NCBI RefSeq assembly: GCF_946477055.1
Contig: NZ_CAMKXG010000026.1
Coordinates: forward strand, 1 to 20,207
DNA: 20,207 nucleotides
Source: Lonsdalea britannica
GTDB taxonomy: Bacteria; Pseudomonadota; Gammaproteobacteria; Enterobacterales; Enterobacteriaceae
Direction of reading: 5' to 3'
Numbering within the stretch: the first letter of the stretch is position 1; each line of letters starts with the position of its first letter. A program made the position numbers and the translations under genes. Below are positions 7,243 to 16,700 of the stretch, piece by piece. The notes under the pieces were generated by a model that saw nothing but the letters and a program-made list of their open reading frames with translations, ran no database searches and was not told the origin of the DNA.

Positions 7243-8223
7243 TCAGATAAGGTGATTTATTTTAGCAAGCTTGTAGAGATAACTATCTTCGTCCACCAAT
7301 CGTTTTTTAATATTTTCAAGGTCTATCGGTATGGCTTTATTGTTATTGTTGATGACAACAATTTTATTGGTCAGGCCGCTGTGAATACATCTGACGACCT
7401 CTTCTGCGAGAATAGCGCCCTGAATGATTTCCTCTCCCGTCGGCGTGCCATTCCTTAAACCGTATCCCAGAATCGTTTTTCGGATTCGAATTCCTATCTT
7501 GTGCTCTATTTTTCCAATCATGGTATCAATCGCCCCCTGAAATCCGGGGGTGTACTCTTTGGTATATCCTTCAGAACATAAAATAATGACGCTGTTCTGT
7601 ATTTTGATTTTTTGTTTTATCGTTTCCGCCAGAATCTCAATATCCCAAAGGGATTCTGGAATAAGCGCAATATCCGCATTACTTTTTAACGCCGCCTGCA
7701 ATGTCAGCTCACCGCAGTAACCGCCGAGCAGTTCGATGATAAATATGCGTCCCGGCAGGCCGCGCCCGGTATTTCTTAATTTGGCGACTTCACTAATGAC
7801 TTGTTCACAGGCGGTGGAAAATCCGATGGTGTAACTGTCACCGTCGATGTCGTTATCTATTGTCATTCCGACGCCGTAGCAGCAGATGCCGTAGCTGCTC
7901 AATGTCTTCAAAAACTGAAAAGAACCATCGCCGCCGCCCATAATCAGACAATCCAGTTTTTTATGGCGAAGGTTCTTTACGATTTTCTCGTAGTCGGATT
8001 TTCGGCACTTATCCTCTTTCCGTCCTGACGCCACCAGCGGTACTGACGAGAGGGACAGATCAATGAGATCGCGACGCGCGATGTCTTTGCAGCGATTTTC
8101 GATCAGCCCATTAATCCCGCCGTCGAAAATAACCATGTCAGAGTCGGTCATCCGGTTGATCTGGAATAGAAAATTATTCATTCCGCTGACATCGCCGCCG
8201 CTTAGTACCAATCCTATTCTCAT
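7243..8223 (-). CDS. Divergent PfkA-family sugar-phosphate kinase
   Basis: 326 aa from ATG at 8223, with GAGGT upstream. First gene of the predicted operon. It has the ATP-dependent phosphofructokinase core: SGGDVSGMN (8-16, usual form SGGDAPGMN), GGGDGS (96-101, the ATP-type and not the PPi-type GGDD), the catalytic TIDND (121-125, D123), and YTIGFSTA. Compared with E. coli PfkA as I recall it, R162, E222, R243 and R252 are retained as R159, E218, R248 and R257. The block MGR at 169-171 is LGG here, and phosphate-binding H249 is tyrosine (Y254 in LGYGLRNG). Changes around the sugar-phosphate pocket suggest the substrate is not, or not only, fructose 6-phosphate. With a PTS and a LacD-like aldolase alongside, a second phosphorylation of the imported sugar phosphate is the likely reaction. 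Parts of the gene are AT-rich. Confidence 0.85.
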   Translation of the reverse strand: MRIGLVLSGGDVSGMNNFLFQINRMTDSDMVIFDGGINGLIENRCKDIARRDLIDLSLSSVPLVASGRKEDKCRKSDYEKIVKNLRHKKLDCLIMGGGDGSFQFLKTLSSYGICCYGVGMTIDNDIDGDSYTIGFSTACEQVISEVAKLRNTGRGLPGRIFIIELLGGYCGELTLQAALKSNADIALIPESLWDIEILAETIKQKIKIQNSVIILCSEGYTKEYTPGFQGAIDTMIGKIEHKIGIRIRKTILGYGLRNGTPTGEEIIQGAILAEEVVRCIHSGLTNKIVVINNNNKAIPIDLENIKKRLVDEDSYLYKLAKINHLI

Positions 8224-8306
8224 GGTTGACCTCGGATGAAGACTCCTCAGTGACTGTGGGATCGATAGTAGAGACGGGGGGATTAATTTTTTTGGAGCAT
8301 GTCACA

Positions 8307-8334
8307 CTTATGCAACATTTCCCTCGAGGGGCAA
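8307..8334 (-). promoter_or_regulatory. Candidate promoter of the PTS operon
   Basis: On the minus strand TTGCCC (8334-8329) and CATAAG (8312-8307) are separated by 16 bases, each matching 4 of 6 consensus positions. Transcription would begin near 8300, about 77 bases before the kinase start. The CRP site at 8365-8380 would then be centred about 72 bases upstream, a spacing used by class I CRP-activated promoters. The elements themselves are weak, which is usual for CRP-dependent promoters. Confidence 0.35.
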
Positions 8335-8364
8335 GGCTTGACAGGCGATTAGCACCTTGAATTT

Positions 8365-8380
8365 TGTGAGGCTTGTCACT
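8365..8380. promoter_or_regulatory. CRP (cAMP receptor protein) binding site 1
   Basis: TGTGAGGCTTGTCACT has the form TGTGA-N6-TCACA with one mismatch in the second half. It is 142 bases from the PfkA-like start and is well placed to activate the PTS operon. CRP control of a sugar PTS is expected from catabolite repression. Confidence 0.65.
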
Positions 8381-8499
8381 CTATTTTCCTTGGGGCTTTC
8401 TAATGACGCTCGGTAATTATTTGTTTTCCATCTATTTTGATTATGGAACCGATACCAGCTTGAAACGGCGGTCTTGCCCGAGAAAACACATGCTGCTTT

Positions 8500-8515
8500 T
8501 GTGATTTTCTTCACA
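8500..8515. promoter_or_regulatory. CRP binding site 2 (perfect consensus halves)
   Basis: TGTGATTTTCTTCACA contains both consensus half sites TGTGA and TCACA exactly, spaced by six bases. It lies 135 bases from site 1 and 224 bases before the TpsB start. It may act on the PTS operon (a CATAAT element on the minus strand at 8445-8440 is about 70 bases away), on the secretion genes, or on both. Confidence 0.75.
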
Positions 8516-8647
8516 TTAGTTTGGTGGAAAGCGAGTGGGAAACCCGGTCGTTGACGACGGGATATTGGCGAATAAGAGTGACCTTTTAATTTTCAGGGAG
8601 ATAGAGGCATGTGATGAGAATTTGCTGATAGAACGCACATAATATGC

Positions 8648-8677
8648 TTGCTTTTAATACCTCCGAATGAATAATAC
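8648..8677 (+). promoter_or_regulatory. Candidate promoter of the two-partner secretion genes
   Basis: TTGCTT (8648-8653) is followed after 17 bases by ATAATA, or after 18 by TAATAC. Transcription would begin near 8684, about 55 bases before the TpsB start. Placement is reasonable but the match is ordinary and unsupported by other signals. Confidence 0.3.
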
Positions 8678-8739
8678 GTCGAAATTTACACAATCTTACT
8701 ATTAATGGACGAAATCTTTTCATTAAAGGGATTTTTCTG

Positions 8740-10452
8740 ATGTGTTTTTCTTTTTCAAAGCAAATCTCCGTCGCTGTTGCGGCCATTGTGCTGACCTGCG
8801 TCTCCACCGTGATGGCGGCAGACATCCCTGATGCCTCCGGACAAGGGACCGCCGCTATTGATGCTCGCGAGCAGCTCCGCCAGCAAGAGCGAGAGCGTGC
8901 GCTGCGAGAGCAGAACACCCCGCAAGCGGATGTCCATCTTAGCATGCCAGACGCCGTGTTACCGGGCTACCCGGCACAGGAAACTCCCTGTTTTGCCATT
9001 AATCACATAGCGTTACAGGGTGAATCTTCCGAACAGTTCCAGTGGGCGCTGGCGTCTGCCAATGACGCCAAAAGCCGCTGTCTTGGCAGTCAGGGGATCA
9101 TGCTTGCCATCAACAAAGTGCAGAATGCCATTCTCGCCAAAGGCTACGTCACAACCCGAGTGATGGCGCAGGAGCAGGACTTAACCCAAGGTACTCTGAC
9201 ACTCACTCTTCAGCCGGGCCATATCGGCGATATTCGTTTCGGTCAACCGACATCGTGGCGTGGGCGGTTATGGAATGCCATCCCGGCATCGCGAGGCGAT
9301 ATTCTCAATTTGCGGGATGTCGAGCAAGGACTGGAAAACTTCAAGCGCGTCCCCAGTGCCAGTGCAGATATTCAGATTGTGCCAGGAGAGAAGGAGGGCG
9401 CCAGTGATTTGTTGGTCAATTGGCAAGGGAAGCGTCCGGTTCGTCTGAGTCTAGGGCTTGATGACAGCGGTTCTGAAAGTACCGGCCGTTATCTGGGCAA
9501 TGCCACTCTCGCTATCGATGCGCCTTTCGCACAAAACGATTTGTTTTACGCCAATATGGGTAGGGACATGTTTGCTCAGGGGCCGTACGGCAATCGCTCG
9601 CATACGCTGAATTACTTCTTCCCGGTGGGCTACTGGGCGTTTTCAGCGAACTATAGCGACTATACCTACCATCAAAATATTCCCAATGCGAATGAAGTGC
9701 TGAGCTATAACGGAAAAAGCGACAACGTCGTCGCGACCGTTTCACGATTACTCTTCCGCAATCAGTCACATAAAACCACGCTCAACCTGCGGACCTACCG
9801 TAAACACGCCACAAACGCCGTCAATGGCGTTGAGATTGAACAGCAGCGCCGTCGCACCGCGGGCTGGGAGCTGGGCGTCAATCAGCGCAGTTATTTCGGC
9901 GACACCACGGTCGACGCCAATGTCAGCTGGCGTCGTGGGACGGGCGCGTTTGGCGCGACGCCTGCGCCTGAAGAGAAAACGCATAGCGGCAGTGCGCGAA
10001 CAGGATTGCTGCTGGGCGACGTGAGTATCAATCAACCTTTCTCCGTGGTCGATCAGCCCCTGCGTTACTACACCAGCGTGCGCGGGCAGTGGAGCGCCAA
10101 TGCCTTAACCCCACAGGAGCGTCTGGCTATTGGCGGGCGTTACACGGTGCGCGGCTTTGATGGAGAGCAGATGCTGTCTGGCGAGCGCGGTGTTGTCTGG
10201 CGTAACGAATTAGGCTGGAACATCGGATCTCGGGGACATGAACTCTATCTGGCGCTGGATTATGGGCGAGTGGGCGGTCCCGGCGCTCGCGATTTGGTAG
10301 GACATCAGCTGGCGGGCTCGGCCGTGGGGATCCGCGGAGCCCTTTGGCAGCATATCAGCTATGACCTTTTCGCGGGCGTACCGCTCGTGAAACCAGAGGC
10401 TTTCCACACATCAGGCGCGACGGCGGGCTTCAGCATCAACGTTGAAATCTGA
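8740..10452 (+). CDS. TpsB outer-membrane transporter (ShlB/FhaC/HecB/CdiB family)
   Basis: 570 aa from ATG at 8740; AAAGGG lies nine bases upstream. A Sec signal peptide covers residues 1-26 or so (hydrophobic SVAVAAIVLTCVSTVMA, cleavage near VMA-AD). A charged, Gln/Glu/Arg-rich helix follows (REQLRQQERERALREQ), matching the N-terminal plug helix of the family. The POTRA region spans about residues 80-215 and begins CFAINHIALQG, with the paired cysteine in SRCLGSQGI, as in CdiB and HecB. From about 215 the sequence is an amphipathic beta barrel, with the family motif VRGF at 470-473 inside GRYTVRGFDG. It would sit in the outer membrane and thread the TpsA partner through its barrel to the surface. 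The gene is 72 bases upstream of tpsA, in the cdiB-cdiA order. The chain ends in isoleucine (FSINVEI), whereas outer-membrane barrels usually end in Phe, Trp or Tyr. Confidence 0.93.
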   Translation: MCFSFSKQISVAVAAIVLTCVSTVMAADIPDASGQGTAAIDAREQLRQQERERALREQNTPQADVHLSMPDAVLPGYPAQETPCFAINHIALQGESSEQFQWALASANDAKSRCLGSQGIMLAINKVQNAILAKGYVTTRVMAQEQDLTQGTLTLTLQPGHIGDIRFGQPTSWRGRLWNAIPASRGDILNLRDVEQGLENFKRVPSASADIQIVPGEKEGASDLLVNWQGKRPVRLSLGLDDSGSESTGRYLGNATLAIDAPFAQNDLFYANMGRDMFAQGPYGNRSHTLNYFFPVGYWAFSANYSDYTYHQNIPNANEVLSYNGKSDNVVATVSRLLFRNQSHKTTLNLRTYRKHATNAVNGVEIEQQRRRTAGWELGVNQRSYFGDTTVDANVSWRRGTGAFGATPAPEEKTHSGSARTGLLLGDVSINQPFSVVDQPLRYYTSVRGQWSANALTPQERLAIGGRYTVRGFDGEQMLSGERGVVWRNELGWNIGSRGHELYLALDYGRVGGPGARDLVGHQLAGSAVGIRGALWQHISYDLFAGVPLVKPEAFHTSGATAGFSINVEI

Positions 10453-10524
10453 TCCTCGCTATCAGGTTCGCTGCCATTTTTTTGTTGTTATTCCAGGGAT
10501 TAACCTTTTTCACGGAAGGAAGTC

Positions 10525-10719
10525 ATGAACAAGCATTGTTACCGTCTTATTTTTAGCCGTACGCACGGCGAGTTACGCGTTGTTTCTGAACTGGCGCGCA
10601 GTTGCAGCAGCGAGCCGGGTCAGACCCGCGGTCCGGGCTCCGCTCGTCTGTGGGTGACGGTTCGTCGTGCGGTATGGATGCTGGGGCTGGCGTTGTTCGC
10701 CGGTCCGACGCTGGCGGCG
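10525..10719 (+). other. Extended signal peptide region (ESPR) of TpsA
   Basis: Residues 1-65: a conserved N-terminal extension (MNKHCYRLIFSRTHGELRVVS), a linker rich in Gly, Ser and Arg, a basic VRRAVW and a hydrophobic segment MLGLALFAGPTLAAG. This is the ESPR form found on very large type V secreted proteins. Cleavage is expected near residue 64-65. Confidence 0.85.
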
Positions 10720-13700
10720 GGCATTGTGGCGGATAACGGTGCGGCGGCGGGTCAACGACCTGACGTCATAGCCACGCAGAATGGTCTTCCTCAGGTTAAT
10801 ATCACCGCGCCGAATCAGGCCGGGATTTCCCACAACCAGTACAGCCAGTTCGATGTCGATCAAAAAGGGGCGATTCTCAATAACTCGTCGGCAATGACCT
10901 CTACCCAGATGGCGGGGATGATTCAGGGCAACCCCAACCTGAATGGCGGTAGCGCGCCCGCCAAAGTCATCCTGAATGAAGTCAGTAGCACCAATCCCAG
11001 CCAGCTTCGCGGCTATATGGAAGTCGCGGGAGGACGCGCTCAGGTCATCGTGGCTAACCCCGCAGGGATCGTCTGCGACGGCTGTGGGACGATCAACGCG
11101 GGGCGCATGACCCTGACGACCGGTAAACCCCAACTCAATGCGGATGGCAGCCTGGCCGGTTATCAGGTTGAGCGCGGTGTTGTGCGTATTGAAGGCGGCG
11201 GGCTGAATGGCGATTCCCGGCATGATACGGAATATGTCGATGTTCTGGCCCGTGCGGTTGAGGTGAATGCGGGCGTCTGGGCCAAAGAGAAAATTAATGT
11301 TGTCGCCGGTCGCAACCGTGTCAGCGCAGACGGTGGAACCGTCGAGCCTTCTGCGGTGTCGGACGAGGCTAAACCCGAGCTGGCTATCGATATGGGCCAG
11401 ATGGGGGGCATGTACAGCGGCCAGATTCATATGATCGGCACGGAAGCGGGCGTTGGCGTCCGTAATCAGGGCGGTCAACTGCAGGCAGGAAAAACGCTGA
11501 CCGTCAGCAGCGAAGGCCGATTGGTCTGGCAGCCTGCTCAGCAGGACGCGGTGACGCAGGCGGGAGAGTCCATCAGCCTCACGGCCAACAACGATATTGA
11601 GCACGACGGCAAATTACACAGCGGCGGCACGCTGAATGTTCAGAGCCGCGCGGGCTCGATTAAACAGTCCGGTACGCTGGCGGCGGCCGGAGATGTTCAG
11701 CTTTCTGCGGCCGGGGGAATTGAAAATACCGGGCACCTGCTGGCAGGGAGTGATGCCAACAGTACGTTGGTCAATGATGCCGATCTCACGCTGACCAGCC
11801 AGGGCGACGTGCGCAGCAGCGGTAGCCTGTTGAGTCAGAAAAATGTCGCGTTGACCGGAAAGCGCGTCGATATCAGTCAGGCACAGCTTGCCGCCAAGCG
11901 TGCGACGGTCACCGCACAAAGTGGCGGCGTCGGATTGCAGCAAGCCAAAGTCGACAGCCAGCAGCTCACTATTGATACCTCGGGAGATATTGATGCCCGG
12001 CAAGCGCAGGTCAAGGTGGGAGCCTGGGCGGTGGACGGCAACAATATGTCCAACCAGCAGGCGGTCTGGATACAGGCTGATACCGGAGAAAGCCGATTTA
12101 AGTTAAACGGAGCACTTGATAATACTGGCGGTAACATTGAGGCGAACAACCTAAGCCTCTTTGCCGGCACGCTCGATAACCAGAGTGGCCGACTGGTGTC
12201 ATTAGACACTCAGGCACGGGCGTGGGGTGTCGAAGGATTGCTGAATAATAGCGACGGGGTGCTGGGCAGCAATGGCGATCTGACGCTCAACGTCGGGGCG
12301 CTGAAGAATCAGGCTGGGTCGGTTAAAAGCCAATCGGCGCTGCATATCGACAGCGCGGGCGATGTGGATAACGACCACGGTACGCTGCTGGCGAGCCAGG
12401 ATCTCAGCCTGTCGGCAGGACATATCGATAACGACGCTGGGGTTCTTGGCGGCGAACAGTTACAGCTCACGGCCCAACGTTTGAATAACAACCTTGGGCG
12501 GGTTATCAGTCAGCAGAATCTGCAACTGACCGCGCAGCAGGGGCTCGATAACCAGCAGGGCTTTATTGGGGCCGGGCAGGATCTGAATATTCAGACCGAG
12601 GGTGACTGGAACAACGAGGGCGGTACCGCGCAAAGCGAAACGTTGCTGAGTGCGACGGCCAATAACCTGAACAACGGGAGCGGCAAGCTTCTTTCCGGCG
12701 ATCGTCTATCGTTGGACGCCGCAGGCGCAGTCAACAATCAGGCGGGGGAAATCAGCGCGACGACGCTTAACGTCGACGCGGCGAGTCTGTCGAATGAAAA
12801 AGGGTCGGTGATAGGCCAGCGCTCGCTGGCGGTGAATGCGGCGCAGGCGTTGAATAATACGCAGGGACTGCTGTCCTCAGGTGAGAAACTGGTTCTTCAT
12901 ACCGACGGTCTGTTGACCAATCGGGACGGGGAAGCCAGCGCGGCCGGGCTGGACGTCACGGCCAAACAGCTCGATAACGCGCAGGGCAAGGTTATCGCGG
13001 GCCAAAATCTGAATTTGCAGGTACAGGGCGGATTGGATAATAGCGCCGGACTGCTTGAAGCCGCCGATAAGCTTGAAGTTCAGACTGAAGGCGACTGGAA
13101 CAATCAGGGCGGGATCGCGCAAGGCGGCAGCCGAGTGGTCGTCACGGCCCGCAATCTCGATAACACCGAGGGGCGGCTTCAGTCAGGCGGCGGGTTATCA
13201 CTGAACACGACGGCCGATGTCACCAACCAGGCGGGGAAATTGACCGCTCAGGGCGACCTCAACTGGCAAGGGGCGCCGACCAGCTTATTGAACAATGACG
13301 GCGGCTCACTGCAAAGCAGCGGCGATCTGGTGCTAAACGGCGGACGGGTAACTAACCGTCAGCAGGGCGTGGTGCTGGGGCAGAAAGCGCTTTCCTTCGA
13401 TTTGTCATCAGACTGGGATAATCAGGGCGGTCAGTTAACCACTCAGGGACCTGCCGTGGTGCGCGCCGCTAATCTGTACAACGCGCAGGGAGCGGTCAAC
13501 GCGTTGGGCAGTTTGGACATGCAACTGACGGAGACGCTGGATAACGGCAGCGGACGCATTTTCAGTCAATCCTCGCAAACGCTGGCGGCACAAAACATCC
13601 TGAACGATCAGGGGTGGATGGGCAGTCAGGGTGAATGGCGCGCCAACGCCGATCGTTTCGACAATACGCAAGGCAGCGTACAGACGCAGCAGAACGCACA

Positions 13701-16700
13701 GCTGACGGCAGCGGAGTTGACTAACCATCAGGGGACATTGCAGTCAGCCTCAGACATGGCCTTAAGGGTGGCGGGCGATATCGATAACCGTGCGGGTAAG
13801 GTCAGCGCGCAGAATCAGCTGAATGTGCGGGGCAATACGGCGGACGAGAGCACCGGCGCTGTGAATAATGCGGGCGGTCAATGGCTGGCGGGCGAAGGCT
13901 TCAGTCTGGCGGCGCAAAAGCTGGATAACACGCAGGGCGGTGTGCTGTATAGCCAGAAGCAGCTTGATCTCAATGTGGGAACACAGCTCGATAATCAGCA
14001 AGGCAAGCTGCAAAGCGGTGAAACGCTGACGCTGAATGCGCAATCCCTGCAAAACGATGGCGGCACATTAGACAGCCAGCAACAGCTGGTGCTGAACACG
14101 TCGGGAGAGCTCAGCAATCAGGGCGGAGCACTGCGCAGCAATGGCGATCAGCGCATTACCGCCCAGCGTGTTAACAACCAGAACGGGGTCGTCAGCAGCC
14201 AAGGCGGACTGACGCTCAATGCGCCGCTGTTGGACAACGCTGGCGGAACGCTCATCAGCCAGGGCGCGGGGACATATCGCGTCGATACGCTGAATAACCA
14301 GCAGGGTAAAGTCCACAGCGGCAATGCGCTGACGTTGACCGCCAATCAGGTCAATAACTCTGCGGGACAGCTGGTTTCCACGCAAGACTTCACGCTCAAC
14401 GCCCCACAGCTGAACAACAGCGGACAAGGCACCATCAGCAGTCAGGGCGCGCTGGATATTCAAAGTGACACGGTGAATAACCGCGATGGCGGGCTGATCC
14501 TAGGGACAACGCGTACAGGGGTGACCGCGCGTGAAGCGGATAACACGGCAGGTCGCCTGCAAAGCGCCGGGGCGCTGACGCTGACGGGACTTACCCAATT
14601 AGATAACAGTCAGGGGCGGGTTATCGCGAACGGGCCGCTCAGCATTAACGCGATCGGCAACCGTCTGTCGCGCTCGGCGTCGGCGCTGTCGGTATTGAAC
14701 CCAAGCGGTGTGATGCAGAGCGGGGCATCGCTGGTTCTCGATGCCTTGTCCCTGAACAATCAGGGCGGTACGTTGCAGAGCCAGCAGGCGTTAAGCCTCA
14801 GCGTACAGCAGGACTATACCCAGCGTGCAGGCGACACGTTAAGCAGCAACGGCGCGCTTACGTTCTCCGTCGCCGGCGTTTTAACCAATCTAACGGACTG
14901 GCTGCTTCCCGGCGATCTGACCCTCAACAGCGCTCACTTCAATAACCAGGGCGCTCTGGTCGGCAAGTCACTGCAGATCACGACCGGGCAATTGACCAAC
15001 CGTGGACGGATTGAAGCGGACGCGATGACGCTTGATTTCGACACGTTGGATAACCCGAATGCGGTGATGGGCGATAACGTGACCCTGCGCGGCCGCATCA
15101 TTGATAACTACGGTTCGGGGGCGGTGCTGGCGGCTACGCAGTCACTCAATTTACGCGGGAATGAACGTCTGACTAACCGCGACGGCGCGCTAATTTTCAG
15201 CGGCGGCAGCTTACAGTTGGGCAGTAACGATCTGATCGAAAACCGGGCCAGCGCGATTGAGGCGGATGGCGATGTGACGGTCGATGCTCAGCGGTTAACC
15301 AATGAGCGCGTGGGGCTGAGCATTGAGCGCGATGCGGAGTCCAGTAATTACAAATGGCAGCGGTATAACTATTTCTGGCGTTCCTACAACTTAACCGTCA
15401 ATCCCGACAAGAACACCGTCGCACCCGTCACACAGTCGCTGACTTATCAAAATGATGCGGAGGCGCAAAGCAACCCTTACGGCACCATTCTGGCGATTGA
15501 CGCAGCTGGAAAGCGTGCCCAAGTCCGCGTGAAAAACACCTCTGGAAAGCTAACGGACATGTGGGTCAATTACCTGGCCCTGCAGCCGAGTACGGATGGC
15601 AGCTATGCCATGACGTTTTATCAAACCACGGGGTTCTGGCAGCGCGCGGTGCCGACGCCTTACCAAAATACCGTGTGGCGTGAATTCAACCGAGGCCGTC
15701 TGGAGCAGTGGGATCCGGAAAAGCACATCGATATTTACAGCGCTCCAAACGTGACGGACTACAACAACCTGCGTGAGCGCACGGTGACCGGCTCGCTCAC
15801 GCGTGACAGACTGATTGCGGAAGGGACCGGCGCCCGGATTCTGGCGGGCGGCGACATGACGCTGCGCATCAACGGCACCTTGCTCAATGACGCCAGCGTG
15901 ATTACTGCAAATGGCAATCTGGGCATTGAAGGGAGTGGGAATGTTGATAACCGGGGATACTCCGTCAACGAACATCGTACCGAGGTCATAGCCGACCACT
16001 ACGACAGAGACACGCGGCACTGGTATCCCACCACGAACTACGATGCCACCACGGCGCTCACGACGATCGACGGCATCATTTCCGGTCATGGAGAGGTCGC
16101 CATCACCGCAGCGAACATCACCAATACCACCGTGAATCAGGCGCAGATCAGCAGCGTGGAAGCGGCGCTAAAAGCGGCCGAGGCGGAAAGGGCCGAGTGG
16201 GAACGTAACCCGCTGGCGTTCAGCGTTGAGGGTGTCGACGGACAGCAGGCTAACGTGGCGCTTGAGCCGGGCGGCAAGGCGACCGCCGGTAGTCCGTCTT
16301 CATTGGGCCGACCGTTACTTCCCGCCGAGAAGGCGCTAACGGCCATGCAACACGTCGGCAGCGTCGCTACGTCGATTCCGGACAATGGTCTGTTTCGTCA
16401 AAATCCGGCGACGGGCAGCCCTTATCTGGTGGTCACCGACGAACGTTTTACCAGCCGCACGCAGTTTATCAGCAGTGATTATCTGCTTTCGCAGGTCGGG
16501 TACGACCCCTCGACGATCCACAAGCGTTTGGGCGACGGATTCTATGAGCAGCGCTTAGTGCGCGATCAGGTTCTGAGCCTGACAGGACGTCAGTCCGTTC
16601 AGGGTGAAGACGCGATGGCGCAGTACCAAAACCTGATGAACAACGGCGTCAAAGTGGCGCAGGACTTTCATTTGGTCACCGGTGTGGCGCTGACGCCGGA

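Larger units (their letters stand above)
8224..8739. other. 516-bp divergent intergenic regulatory region
   Basis: It separates the leftward PTS operon from the rightward two-partner secretion genes and is AT-richer than both. It contains two strong CRP-type sites and candidate promoters (listed separately). A 68-codon open frame on the minus strand (8308-8514) has no convincing start site or family and spans both CRP sites, so I do not call it. A G6 run is at 8276-8281. No other structure was recognised. Confidence 0.7.

Noticed and set aside
8338..8343. Perfect TTGACA on the plus strand
   Set aside because: No acceptable -10 element occurs at 15-19 bases downstream.
8308..8514. 68-codon minus-strand frame in the divergent intergenic region
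   Set aside because: No recognisable ribosome binding site or family, and it runs across both CRP sites.
10573..11604. 343-codon open frame on the minus strand, with more minus-strand frames along 11600-20090
   Set aside because: All are antisense to tpsA, whose plus frame is open throughout and has clear signal peptide, TPS and FHA features.
11640..15340. Regular spacing of repeats in tpsA as a CRISPR or DNA satellite
   Set aside because: The period is at protein level, copies are diverged in DNA and the reading frame is continuous, as expected for a beta-helical adhesin.
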